DNA from: JAKFWF01 sp031429105
GTDB taxonomy: Bacteria > Pseudomonadota > Alphaproteobacteria > Rhizobiales > Hyphomicrobiaceae
Reading direction: 5' to 3'
Length of the DNA: 64,000 nucleotides
Assembly: GCA_031429105.1 (NCBI GenBank)
Contig: JANOYV010000052.1
Coordinates: 23,363 to 87,362, forward strand
Part shown: positions 1 through 8,541 of the stretch, in pieces
How positions within the stretch are numbered: the first letter of the stretch is position 1
Layout: every line of letters starts with the position of its first letter
Made by a program: the position numbers and the translations under genes
Notes under the pieces: generated by a model
Told to the model about the DNA's origin: nothing
The model's input: only the letters and a program-made list of their open reading frames with translations
Database searches by the model: none

Positions 1-1954
1 CCCAGGCGCCGCCGCCCGAGGTCATCGAGATGGCAACGAATAGGCCCGTCACGATCACGCCGAGCAGCATCGCGCCGACGCAGCTGAACGCTGCACTCTT
101 GCCGCCAATCGCGTTGATCACGAAGAACAATACGATGGGCGAGAGCACTGGCAGAAGCGACGGAATGATCATTTCCTTGATCGCAGCCTTGGTCAGCAAG
201 TCAACGGCGCGCGCATAGTCAGGACGCTCCGTGCCCTTCATGATGCCAGGCTTTTCCTTGAACTGGCGGCGGACTTCTTCCACCACGGAGCCAGCCGCAC
301 GACCAACAGCCGTCATGCCCATGCCACCGAACAGGTAGGGGATGAGGCCGCCGAGCAGAAGTCCGACAACAACGTAGGGGTTGGTCAGCGAGAAGTCAGG
401 CACCACGCCCTTGTAGAACTGGAACGAGGTTGAGCCGGGCTTGTTGGCTTCCGCGATGAAGTACAAAAGGTCGTAGTTGTAGGCTGCAAACAGCACCAGC
501 GCGCCGAGACCAGCCGAGCCAATCGCATAGCCCTTGGTGACGGCCTTCGTCGTATTACCAACAGCGTCAAGCGCATCGGTTGAACGACGCACTTCCTTCG
601 GTAGGCCTGCCATTTCGGCGATGCCACCGGCGTTATCGGTCACGGGACCGAATGCGTCCAGGGCAACGACCATGCCAGCCAGACCGAGCATCGTTGTCGT
701 CGCAATGGCCGTGCCGAACAGACCGGCAAGGTTGAACGTCGCGAGAATGCCGACGACAATGACAATCGTTGGCAAGGCGCAGGCTTCGAGCGAAACGGCG
801 AGGCCTTGGATCACATTGGTGCCGTGGCCAGTGACCGATGCTTGGCTGATCGAGCGTACCGGACGATAGCCGATGCCGGTGTAGTACTCGGTAATCCAGA
901 CGATCAGACCGGTGACGGCGAGACCAACAAGGCCACAGTAGAACAGGGCCTGTCCGGTGATCACAGTGCCAGCCGCCTTGCCGACTTCACCCCAGGTGCC
1001 GAGCGCGAACTCGGTTGCAAGGTAAAGGCCGCCAATCGAAAGCACTGCGGACGCAATGAACCCGCGATAAAGCGCGCCCATGATCGAGTTATTAGCGCCA
1101 AGCTTGACGAAGTAAGTCCCGATGATCGACGTCACGATGCAGGTCGCACAAATCGCCAACGGGTAGACCATCAGCTTGTCGAGGTTGCCCTGACCGGCGA
1201 AAAAGATCGCGGCCAGCACCATGGTGGCAACAACCGTCACGGCGTAGGTTTCGAACAAGTCAGCCGCCATACCGGCGCAGTCGCCAACGTTGTCGCCAAC
1301 GTTGTCGGCGATGGTGGCTGGGTTGCGGGGGTCATCTTCCGGAATACCAGCTTCGACCTTGCCGACGAGATCGGCGCCAACGTCGGCACCCTTGGTGAAG
1401 ATACCGCCGCCCAGACGGGCGAAGATCGAGATCAGCGAAGCACCAAAGCCCAACGACACGAGGCTGTCGATGACGATGCGGTCGGCTGGCTTATAGCCGA
1501 GGCCATAGATCAGGAAGAAGTAGTAGATCGAAACACCGAGCAGGGCCAAGCCTGCGACCAGCATGCCGGTGACGGCACCAGCCTTGAAGGCGATATCGAG
1601 GCCGCGCGCCAACGAGTGGGACGCAGCCTGCGCCGTGCGCACGTTCGCACGCACCGACACGTTCATGCCGATATATCCAGCGATGCCCGATAAAACCGCA
1701 CCGATCAGAAAGCCGAACGCGCTGAGCGGGCCAAGCAGCGGCCATGCAATCAAGAAGATCACGGTGCCAACGGCACCAATCGTCATGTACTGGCGGTTCA
1801 GGTAGGCCTGGGCGCCTTCACGGATCGCGGCTGCGATCTCTTGCATGCGCGCATTGCCAGCATCGGCGCTGATGACCTGCTGGATCGTGACGATTGCGTA
1901 GAGGATCGACAACGCTCCGCAGGCGATGACCCCCCATAGAATATTCGATATCAT
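1..1954 (-). CDS. hppA: K+-independent proton-pumping membrane pyrophosphatase (5' part, runs off the window)
   Basis: This integral membrane enzyme hydrolyses pyrophosphate and pumps protons across the inner membrane. About 651 codons of the N-terminal part are present and the C-terminus lies beyond base 1. The start MISNILWGVIACG is preceded by a good Shine-Dalgarno (AAGGGGAG) four bases upstream. The family motif DNVGDNVGDCAGMAADLFE is readable near 1250-1310. The motif GNTTKAVTKG lies near 530-559, and its lysine codon is at 545-547. A lysine at this place marks the K+-independent subtype, whereas K+-dependent enzymes have alanine there. Many hydrophobic segments alternate with the conserved acidic loops, as expected. 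It is transcribed divergently from the dioxygenase gene at 2239. Identification is secure; only the missing 3' part is unseen. Confidence 0.96.
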   Translation of the reverse strand, partial: MISNILWGVIACGALSILYAIVTIQQVISADAGNARMQEIAAAIREGAQAYLNRQYMTIGAVGTVIFLIAWPLLGPLSAFGFLIGAVLSGIAGYIGMNVSVRANVRTAQAASHSLARGLDIAFKAGAVTGMLVAGLALLGVSIYYFFLIYGLGYKPADRIVIDSLVSLGFGASLISIFARLGGGIFTKGADVGADLVGKVEAGIPEDDPRNPATIADNVGDNVGDCAGMAADLFETYAVTVVATMVLAAIFFAGQGNLDKLMVYPLAICATCIVTSIIGTYFVKLGANNSIMGALYRGFIASAVLSIGGLYLATEFALGTWGEVGKAAGTVITGQALFYCGLVGLAVTGLIVWITEYYTGIGYRPVRSISQASVTGHGTNVIQGLAVSLEACALPTIVIVVGILATFNLAGLFGTAIATTTMLGLAGMVVALDAFGPVTDNAGGIAEMAGLPKEVRRSTDALDAVGNTTKAVTKGYAIGSAGLGALVLFAAYNYDLLYFIAEANKPGSTSFQFYKGVVPDFSLTNPYVVVGLLLGGLIPYLFGGMGMTAVGRAAGSVVEEVRRQFKEKPGIMKGTERPDYARAVDLLTKAAIKEMIIPSLLPVLSPIVLFFVINAIGGKSAAFSCVGAMLLGVIVTGLFVAISMTSGGGAW

Positions 1955-2238
1955 TGAACTCCCCTTGGCCGGTTGAACGGCCTCTTGTCGGTGTCGTTAA
2001 ACGCAAAAAAACGCTGCCGAGGGACACTTCACTCAGCGCGCACGCGCCCGGTCGGGATCGACGAACGCGCGGACCATGCCAAAAGACGACACAAGTTGCA
2101 ACCCAGGCACACCTAGTCCTTGGTCGGAGAGACCACTAACAGCGCTAGGCGACGCCCCGGCTCGCGTCCGCTGCATCGCTTGCGGTCCGGCTGCATGGAT
2201 GATTGAGTGCAAAAAAATTAGCCTGAGGAGCTCGCTTC
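1955..2238. promoter_or_regulatory. Divergent intergenic region between hppA and the TauD-like gene
   Basis: This 284-base gap lies between two divergently transcribed genes, so it should hold both promoters. The only clear elements are the hppA ribosome-binding site at about 1959-1966 (on the minus strand) and a GAGGAG-like site at about 2224-2230 before the start at 2239. I could not assign convincing -35/-10 boxes or an operator, and I see no RNA gene here. Confidence 0.5.
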
Positions 2239-3297
2239 ATGTCAGCCACAGTGTCTTTGCCGCCGCACCTGATCACAAACCCATCGGCCTGGATCGGCGC
2301 GGACATGGCGGCCGATCCAGGCCAGTGGCTGGTCGAACTCACACCTGAAATCGTTACGGAAATCGAACAGGCTGCCACATCCTATCTAGGACGCACGAAG
2401 GAGATCGGGCAGATCACGCGCGAGCAATTCCCACTGCCCACGTTCGGTCGCCACCTGACCGATTTGCGCCAGACCTTGATCAAGGGGCGCGGATTCGAAG
2501 TCCTGCGCGGCCTAACGGTCTCAAACTACTCGCAGGAATTGGCAGCAACGATCTTTTGCGGGATCGGCTCGCACTTGGGTTCGGCACGGTCACAAAACGC
2601 CATGGGCCACATTCTAGGGCATGTCCGCGATATCGGGGCGGACGCGAAAAACCCAACGACCCGCATCTACCAGACAGCTCAACGCCAGACGTTCCACACC
2701 GATTCGGCCGATGTCGTGGGTCTGCTGTGTATTCGCGAGGCGATGGAAGGCGGCAAGTCGCTGCTCGTTTCAACAACCACGATCTACAACGAAATGATGC
2801 GGCTGCGGCCAGATCTGGCACCACTGTTGTTCGAGCCGCTCGCCACTGACCGGCGTGGAGAAGTGCCCGAGGGGCAAAAGCCGTTCTTCGAGATTCCTGT
2901 TTTGAATTGGCACGCGGGCAACCTCACAGGCATCTATCAGCGCCAATATATCGACAGTGCGCAGCGGTTCCCAGATGCTCTCCGTTTGACGCCCGCCCAC
3001 GTCGAGGCACTCGATTTGTTCGATACATTGGCGAACGACCCGAGGCTGCACTTCGGCATGCAACTGCAGCCAGGCGACATGCAGTTTGTATACAATCATG
3101 GCCTGCTGCATGACCGGACCGGGTTTACTGATTGGCCAGACGCGCCCAAGAAGCGACATCTCCTGCGGCTATGGCTATCCGTGCCCGGTGATCGCGAGCT
3201 TCCTGAAAGTTTCAAGCAGCGCTACGGCTCAATCGAAATCGGCAGTCGCGGCGGCATCATCACCAAAGGTACTAAGTTGAACGTGCCTCTGGACTAG
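2239..3297 (+). CDS. TauD/TfdA-family Fe(II)/2-oxoglutarate dioxygenase
   Basis: This 352-residue protein belongs to the TauD/TfdA fold of Fe(II)- and 2-oxoglutarate-dependent dioxygenases. The iron-binding HxD motif is seen as FHTDSADVVGLL (His153, Asp155). The distal histidine is in NHGLLHDRTGF (His291), and the 2-oxoglutarate-binding arginine is probably in RHLLRLWL (Arg310). The length fits the subgroup of large TauD-like proteins often found in alphaproteobacteria and fungi. No sulfonate transporter or sulfatase gene lies next to it, so taurine or alkylsulfonate as substrate is not supported. The start has a GAGGAG site about 8 bases upstream. The gene ends directly before a cluster of hairpin repeats. 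The fold is certain in my view; the substrate is unknown. Confidence 0.88.
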   Translation: MSATVSLPPHLITNPSAWIGADMAADPGQWLVELTPEIVTEIEQAATSYLGRTKEIGQITREQFPLPTFGRHLTDLRQTLIKGRGFEVLRGLTVSNYSQELAATIFCGIGSHLGSARSQNAMGHILGHVRDIGADAKNPTTRIYQTAQRQTFHTDSADVVGLLCIREAMEGGKSLLVSTTTIYNEMMRLRPDLAPLLFEPLATDRRGEVPEGQKPFFEIPVLNWHAGNLTGIYQRQYIDSAQRFPDALRLTPAHVEALDLFDTLANDPRLHFGMQLQPGDMQFVYNHGLLHDRTGFTDWPDAPKKRHLLRLWLSVPGDRELPESFKQRYGSIEIGSRGGIITKGTKLNVPLD

Positions 3298-3305
3298 TTT
3301 TTTTT

Positions 3306-3487
3306 CCGGCGGCGGCGGTCGGCTCCCCGGCAGGGGAGTCACCTGCGACAACGAAGTTAGTTTTTCCGTCACCGGCGGCCGGCTCCGCGCAAGCGGAGTC
3401 GCCTGCGACAACTAAGTTAGTTTCTTTTCCAGTCGCAGGCGGCCGGCTCCCCGTCAGGGGAGTCGCCTGCGACAACTAAAAAGCCGC
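3306..3487. repeat. Three tandem hairpin repeats with covarying stems
   Basis: Three imperfect direct repeats of about 60 bases follow one another, with periods of 60 and 64. Each has an inner stem-loop: CTCCCC-GGCA-GGGGAG (3323-3338), CTCCGC-GCAA-GCGGAG (3383-3398) and CTCCCC-GTCA-GGGGAG (3447-3462). The middle copy changes both sides of one base pair, so pairing is kept. Copy 3 has a further perfect 10-base outer stem (GTCGCAGGCG at 3432-3441 with CGCCTGCGAC at 3464-3473). Each hairpin is followed by GCGACAACNAA, and the first two by GTTAGTTT. The cluster lies between two co-directional genes. It may act as a terminator or mRNA-stabilising element, or be a REP-like mobile repeat. Confidence 0.85.
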
Positions 3488-3543
3488 TTTTTTGCCCCAA
3501 TCGGTGCAGATAGCCGGGTTCAACGGTTGCGGGGAACAGCTCA

Positions 3544-4209
3544 GTGGCACCATCAAGTTCGAACACGCAGATTTATCTGGTCATCGAAGCAGGCCCGACG
3601 GCGGCAGCGCGCCTAACGGCTGTGCTCGGTGGCACAAGCGGCATTACGGCCTTGCTGATCCGTCCAGGTGTGGCGCCGCTTGATGCGAGCCTAGCGCGGC
3701 CTCTCGTCGAGCAGGCTCAGAAATCGAATATCGCAGCCCTGGTCGAGGGCGATCCGGCACTCGCCCGCGCGCTACGTGCCGATGGCGTGCACCTGCCATG
3801 GTCGCCAACCTTGCGCGCTGCTTACGATGAAGCCCGCGACATTCTTGGCACGCGCTTCATGGTCGGGGTCGGCATTGCAACCGACGCCGAACAAGCTCGG
3901 CACGATGCCATGGAGCTTGCCGAAGCTGGCGCCGACTACATCGGCTTCGAGCCATCGGCGGTTGAAACGCCAGCGGCTGCTACGGCGACGGCGCAGGCCG
4001 AGTTTGCCGCCTGGTGGGCCGAAATTTTCCAAGTGCCATGCGTGATCTTCGGCATCGACCAAGTTGCCGATGCTCAAGTCTTTGCAGCCCTCGGCGTCGA
4101 TTTCATTGGCATCACCCTGCCGCCGGGTGAAACGCCAGCCGATAGCGCCGCACGGATCAGCGCCATTGCTGCTGACATCACGCCGCAGCGGGTCGGAGCG
4201 GGCCGATGA
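3544..4209 (+). CDS. Thiamine phosphate synthase-like protein (TMP/TenI family)
   Basis: This 221-residue protein resembles the TIM-barrel family of thiamine phosphate synthase (ThiE) and TenI. Readable family features are ALVEGDPALARALRADGVHL, corresponding to the strand that carries the diphosphate-binding part, and GADYIGFEP near the middle. The C-terminal strand ends GVDFIGITLP. The residues that ThiE uses to bind HMP-PP are not clearly preserved, so it may be a paralogue rather than the true synthase. No other thi gene is near. Translation starts at a GTG preceded by GGGGAA. Its stop overlaps the start of the Sel1 gene (ATGA at 4206-4209), which suggests the two are translated together. 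The family call is good and the reaction is inferred. Confidence 0.75.
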   Translation: MAPSSSNTQIYLVIEAGPTAAARLTAVLGGTSGITALLIRPGVAPLDASLARPLVEQAQKSNIAALVEGDPALARALRADGVHLPWSPTLRAAYDEARDILGTRFMVGVGIATDAEQARHDAMELAEAGADYIGFEPSAVETPAAATATAQAEFAAWWAEIFQVPCVIFGIDQVADAQVFAALGVDFIGITLPPGETPADSAARISAIAADITPQRVGAGR

Positions 4210-5321
4210 GGCAACGTCTTACCTGCTCGGTCACACTGGCCCTGCTAACAGGCATCACGGTCATTCCTAGCCGACCGATCCTGGCGCAAACCAGTTCGTG
4301 GAGTTCAACGACCGATCCAGCCGTCCCCAAACCACCGGGAGCCGCAACGACAAAGACCCTTCCGACGCCAAAAGGTGCGAAAACGCCGCCCCGATCAGGC
4401 GATCCCCTATCCCGGTTCCAGAAAGGGCCAATCGGCGCACCGGCACCACGCTCCGAACCTGCACCGTCGGGCGATGATGCAGCTTTCCTGGCCTTCGACC
4501 AGGGTCAATATCTGACCGCCCTGACGATTGCAGGCAAGCGCGCCGAACAAGGCGACGCTGCCGCCTGCACGCTGGTCGGACGGATCTACGACGAGGGACT
4601 GGGCGTCAACCGTGACCAAGTGATTGCGGCCCGCTGGTATGCCCAAGGCGCCAAGCTTGGCGATGTCGAAGCAGCCTTCGCCCTTGGCGTGATGATGGCC
4701 GAAGGCCGTGGTGTCGATAAGGACCATGTCGCTGCCGGCGAAATGTTCGAGCGCGCGGCTATGAAACAGCACGCGCTTGCGAACTACAATCTGGCATTGT
4801 TGTTTTTATCGGGTGTCGGCAAACCGGAAAATCCATATCGGGCAGCCCAACACTTGGCGTTCGCTGCACAAAAAGGCGTGGCCGCGGCCCAGTACGATCT
4901 GGCGACGCTCTATCAGAAGGGCCACGGCGTTCAGCCCGATGCGTTCGAAGCCTCGCGCTGGCTCAGGCGCGCGGCCGAGCAGGGTATGCCGGAAGCCGAA
5001 TACGATTACGCAGTCGTGCTGCTGAAAGGCTACGGACTGAACGCCGACATGCCCCGCGCCATCGACTATTTGAAGTCGGCTGCGAGCAAAGGCCTGCCTG
5101 GCGCGCAGAACCGGCTGGCGCACGTTTATGCCGAAGGCATCATGCTACTCGACCGCAATCCGATTGAAGCCGCGAAGTGGCGCTTGCTCGCCCGCGACGG
5201 CCAGATCGTCGACGCAGCGTTAGACACGCTCGTCAGCAAGCTATCCCGCGCCGACCGCGAAAAGGCCGAGGCAGCCGCCCAACGCTGGCGAGACGAAACG
5301 GCACTTGAGCGCGGGCAGTAG
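4206..5321 (+). CDS. Secreted Sel1-repeat protein
   Basis: This 371-residue protein begins with a signal peptide of about 28 residues ending ...RPILAQ. A Pro/Thr/Lys-rich low-complexity linker runs to about residue 95. From about residue 105 to 335 there are six Sel1-type helical repeats, recognisable by alternating phrases such as YDEGLGV, AEGRGV, YQKGHGV and LKGYGL followed by A..W...AA..G. Sel1 repeats are TPR-like scaffolds for protein-protein contacts, and in rhizobia such proteins act in cell-envelope and exopolysaccharide regulation. Its start overlaps the stop of the ThiE-like gene by four bases. The convergent gene at 5350 lies only 28 bases beyond its end. No enzymatic domain is seen, so the partner is unknown. 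Confidence 0.88.
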   Translation: MRQRLTCSVTLALLTGITVIPSRPILAQTSSWSSTTDPAVPKPPGAATTKTLPTPKGAKTPPRSGDPLSRFQKGPIGAPAPRSEPAPSGDDAAFLAFDQGQYLTALTIAGKRAEQGDAAACTLVGRIYDEGLGVNRDQVIAARWYAQGAKLGDVEAAFALGVMMAEGRGVDKDHVAAGEMFERAAMKQHALANYNLALLFLSGVGKPENPYRAAQHLAFAAQKGVAAAQYDLATLYQKGHGVQPDAFEASRWLRRAAEQGMPEAEYDYAVVLLKGYGLNADMPRAIDYLKSAASKGLPGAQNRLAHVYAEGIMLLDRNPIEAAKWRLLARDGQIVDAALDTLVSKLSRADREKAEAAAQRWRDETALERGQ

Positions 5322-5349
5322 CCGCTCCCTCAGTTCACGCCGCGCCCGA

Positions 5350-7617
5350 TCAAGATTTGCGAACGTTACTCGGGTTGCTGGCTGGGCGCGCCGGACTAAT
5401 ACTGGCGGTGGTACTTGCAGCCGACTTTGGACCCGCATCAGTGCCATTCGGCGCCCGCTTTGCGTCCTTCGGATCAGGCTCTTCCCAACTGGCGCCATAC
5501 CAATCGTCGGTGCCCATCAGCCAGTGGCGGAAGCGGCTCTTTTGCTCGTCCCGCTTGGTCGACGACCGCTGCAACGATTGCACATTGTCCTGAAGCGTTT
5601 CCAACAACTGAACCGGTCTTGCGGTTGAGCGTTCAACGCTCTCGAATCGGTTCGTCAGCGTATTCAACTCGGTGCCGTTATCGAGACGCCACTGGTCCAT
5701 CGATGCCGCCAGCGTCTGTTGATTGGTGTTGAGCTTGACGAGCGCGTTGTGCAATTCAACCAGATCCTTACCGTGTGCCGAATGCAACTCCAGCGTCCGC
5801 TGGCCGAAGCTCTGCATCACCTTCTCGAGGCCTGCGATCTTGTCACCGAAACCCGACATGGCCTGGCCTGTCTCAGTCCGTTGGCGCTCGAAGTTCGAAG
5901 TCAAACTCTGGATGCGCTCGCCGCTTGAGTGTTGACCCGCCAACGATTGCCCGACCGATTGAGCCAATGCCTTCACGTCGGCGGTGATCGAGGTCGTCAA
6001 CTGCGCCACCTGGTTGCGTTGGGCGGCAACCGCTTCGTCAATTGCGCGCAACCGTTCGCCGACCTGGGTTGCAGCGCGATCACTGGTTCCAGCACTCGCG
6101 TCGAGCTTGCGCTCGAACTGGCCGATGCGATCACCAAGCGTACTGGCACCACGGCTCACTTCGGAGACATGCTTGTCGATCGTCGTCAGACGCTCGAAAA
6201 CGGGAGCCAGATCGACGGTTGTGTTGCTTGAGCGCTGCGCAAGCGTACGCTCGATTGCAACCAGCCGCTCGATGACCGGCGCCAATGCTTGCGTGGTGGC
6301 AGCGGGGCGCAACGTCTGTGCCTGTTCGATGGCCTCCAGTCGTTCGAGGATCGGTTGCAGATTGAGGGCAACGCCCGCTGAAGGCTTGGCCGACTGCAAT
6401 CGCTCCAGTCCAGTCAACCGTTCACTGATCTTGGTCAAAGCTGGGACCACTTCGTCGAGCCCCGCGAACCGATCTACGAATCCTGCTGGCACGGAGCTCT
6501 CGCCACGTCCCGTCACGACCGCTTGTTCGAGCGCCTGCAACCGATCACCCAGCGCTGACCAGACGCGCGCAATGTCGCCCAACTTGGTATCGATGTTGCG
6601 CTCAAGATGTCCCAGGCGATCTGCCACCTGCGACCCGGCCTGCCCGGCCTCGGCACGCATCATATAGGCCTGCTGATCCTCCTGCGCGGTGGCGTAGCGC
6701 TGGCCCATGTCGACCGAGACCGGCACATCGCGCCTCGGGTCACCGATCAACTGGGAATAGGCGCGGCGCTCGGCCACCAGTTCGCCTGAGAGGTCGCGGA
6801 TCGTCCGCTCCAATTGGTCGAGGCGGGAATTCTGCACGACATCGGCCATGCTGCCGCCGACCGGCTGCGACTGCACCGGTTCGGGCGCGTAATATCCCGA
6901 GGGAGCCACTGGTTGCGACATCGGCTCTGGGACGTAATATCCCGGCTGGGGCGTTGGATAGGCTGGCGGCGCAACCTGATAGTAGGCCGGCGCTGGCGGC
7001 AACCGCATCCACTCAGGCCCACGCTGTTCGGGCGCGACATAGCGCGGATCGAGTTGGTAAGCGCCACCAAGCAGCGGCGGCATGGCGTCTGCCCGCGGTG
7101 GCTCGTTCAATCCCCGCGAAGACCAGCCCGGAGCGTTACGTTTCAGCATGACAAGACCCGATTGTTCACGGTTCAGTTCAAGAAGGCTTTTGAGAAGGTC
7201 GGAGACCGAAATCGGTCCACGACGTAAATCCGCAAGTAGAGCCGCCACATGCAATGCCTCGGCCAACTCCTGCGAACGGCGCGGCGCAAGCCGCTCGGTG
7301 GCGTGGATCATGGGGGCCTCGGCCGCGATCAGGGCAGCCGTGTCACGTCGCAGCCCGGCAACGTCGATCCCTTGCAGCGCCATCACGTCGACGGCTGCAT
7401 CGGTCCGCGTCATTGCGTTCAGCAGATGCTCCAACCGCACTTCGGGAGCGCGATAAGCCAGTGCCAAGTCGTAGGCATGATTGCAGCAGGCCAGCACCGC
7501 ATCGTCCACATAGAGGATTGGTGCAGATGTCTGGTCGAAGGCCAATTGTTCGGCTGACTGACGTGGACGCGCTGTCTCCGCCGTTCGCAAATCCAAATCC
7601 CGGCCTCGATAACTCAT
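5350..7617 (-). CDS. Clp-N-domain protein with long coiled coil
   Basis: This 755-residue protein is not a known enzyme as far as I can tell. Residues from about 30 to 165 look like two Clp-N (ClpA/ClpB amino-terminal) helical repeats, with the phrase VRLEHLLNAM in the first and ISVSDLLKSLLELN in the second. A Pro/Tyr/Gln-rich stretch follows at about 190-260. Then come some 400 residues of heptad-like helices with repeats of the type LEPILERLxAIEQ, typical of a coiled coil. The C-terminus is Ala/Pro/Ser-rich. There is no AAA+ ATPase domain and no clear membrane segment. I chose the ATG at 7617 because GGAGA lies nine bases upstream. It probably acts as a scaffold or adaptor; function is unknown. 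Confidence 0.75.
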   Translation of the reverse strand: MSYRGRDLDLRTAETARPRQSAEQLAFDQTSAPILYVDDAVLACCNHAYDLALAYRAPEVRLEHLLNAMTRTDAAVDVMALQGIDVAGLRRDTAALIAAEAPMIHATERLAPRRSQELAEALHVAALLADLRRGPISVSDLLKSLLELNREQSGLVMLKRNAPGWSSRGLNEPPRADAMPPLLGGAYQLDPRYVAPEQRGPEWMRLPPAPAYYQVAPPAYPTPQPGYYVPEPMSQPVAPSGYYAPEPVQSQPVGGSMADVVQNSRLDQLERTIRDLSGELVAERRAYSQLIGDPRRDVPVSVDMGQRYATAQEDQQAYMMRAEAGQAGSQVADRLGHLERNIDTKLGDIARVWSALGDRLQALEQAVVTGRGESSVPAGFVDRFAGLDEVVPALTKISERLTGLERLQSAKPSAGVALNLQPILERLEAIEQAQTLRPAATTQALAPVIERLVAIERTLAQRSSNTTVDLAPVFERLTTIDKHVSEVSRGASTLGDRIGQFERKLDASAGTSDRAATQVGERLRAIDEAVAAQRNQVAQLTTSITADVKALAQSVGQSLAGQHSSGERIQSLTSNFERQRTETGQAMSGFGDKIAGLEKVMQSFGQRTLELHSAHGKDLVELHNALVKLNTNQQTLAASMDQWRLDNGTELNTLTNRFESVERSTARPVQLLETLQDNVQSLQRSSTKRDEQKSRFRHWLMGTDDWYGASWEEPDPKDAKRAPNGTDAGPKSAASTTASISPARPASNPSNVRKS

Positions 7618-7843
7618 CGTCCAGTCTCCAAAGGCCGTTTTACGGCCAAGACAGATCCAGTTTCCGATCATGTCCCTCGGTGTCGCAACAACGATAGACG
7701 CTTTGTCGTTTGGCTACGAGGTACACGGGCAAACTGTTCTAAAGTTTGGTCAACGCTCACATTCGTTGACGAGACGTCATACAGCGATCCGAATCACGTA
7801 ACCGTCGCAGGAGCCAGAAAGGCCATGCAGCGGTTAATACCGG

Positions 7844-8527
7844 TTAAAGCAGCGTCGACGTTGGGGCTGGCTGCTGCAAATCCGCCCCTTCGTTGCGCAC
7901 GCTGTTAAGTCTCGATGAAACCTCAACGAGTTCCAGCAAATCATCGGCAGCAGGCATCAACATGGCCGCTGCGGGCTTGATATCGACAGAACGACAATCG
8001 AGCCACGCGTCGAACTGGGACGGCGCGAGGATAGCCGGCATCCGGTCGTGAATGGTGCCAACGGTTGTATTGGCTGCCACCGTGAGTATTGCCATGGTAT
8101 CAATCTCGCTGCCATCGGCTCCGAGCCAACTTTCGCTCAAACCGGCAAAGGCCATCAACCCGCCGGACTTGGGCCGGATCAGAAACGGGCGCTTGTGACC
8201 GACAGGGCCGGTCCACTCGTAAAACGCATCGGCTGGCACCAGACACCGCTTGTGCCGCAGCGCTCCACGAAACGACGGCTTTTCGTGCGCCGTCTCCGCG
8301 CGCGCATTGATCAGTGTCGCAAAGCTGCTCGGGTCCTTGACCCAGGGCGGCAAAAGGCCCCATCGCACCAGATGGAAGCCGCGTGAGCCATCTGGCTCGA
8401 CCCGCACGATGCCAACAGGCTGGGTCGGTGCGATGTTGTAGCGCGGTGGAAAGTCGTGTTCTGTCCGGTGGCGAAAGTACGAACGCACGGCTTCCGGCGG
8501 AGATGTGAGGCTATAACGCGAACACAC
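7844..8527 (-). CDS. SRAP-domain protein (YedK/HMCES family abasic-site DNA-protein crosslinker)
   Basis: SRAP proteins form a stable thiazolidine crosslink to abasic sites in single-stranded DNA through a catalytic cysteine at position 2, and so shield the lesion. The reading frame extends further upstream, but starting at the GTG at 8527 gives M-C-S-R-Y-S, placing Cys2 at the new amino terminus as the chemistry needs. Counted from there, the other active residues fall at the family positions: Asn74 in INARAET, Glu104 in PADAFYEW and His160 in TIHDRMP. The 227-residue length is normal. This start leaves 14 bases to the divergent Nudix gene. No SOS box of the GTTC-N7-GTTC type was found upstream by eye. 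Confidence 0.92.
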   Translation of the reverse strand: MCSRYSLTSPPEAVRSYFRHRTEHDFPPRYNIAPTQPVGIVRVEPDGSRGFHLVRWGLLPPWVKDPSSFATLINARAETAHEKPSFRGALRHKRCLVPADAFYEWTGPVGHKRPFLIRPKSGGLMAFAGLSESWLGADGSEIDTMAILTVAANTTVGTIHDRMPAILAPSQFDAWLDCRSVDIKPAAAMLMPAADDLLELVEVSSRLNSVRNEGADLQQPAPTSTLL

Positions 8528-8541
8528 GAGACGCGCTCCAG

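Noticed and set aside
806..1693. Plus-strand open frame of 295 codons over hppA
   Set aside because: The minus strand encodes an unmistakable pyrophosphatase here. The plus-strand product is Asp/Arg/His-rich and resembles no protein.
3306..3487. CRISPR array
   Set aside because: There are only three units, the repeats are imperfect and there are no distinct spacers of even length; the units are hairpins with similar tails.
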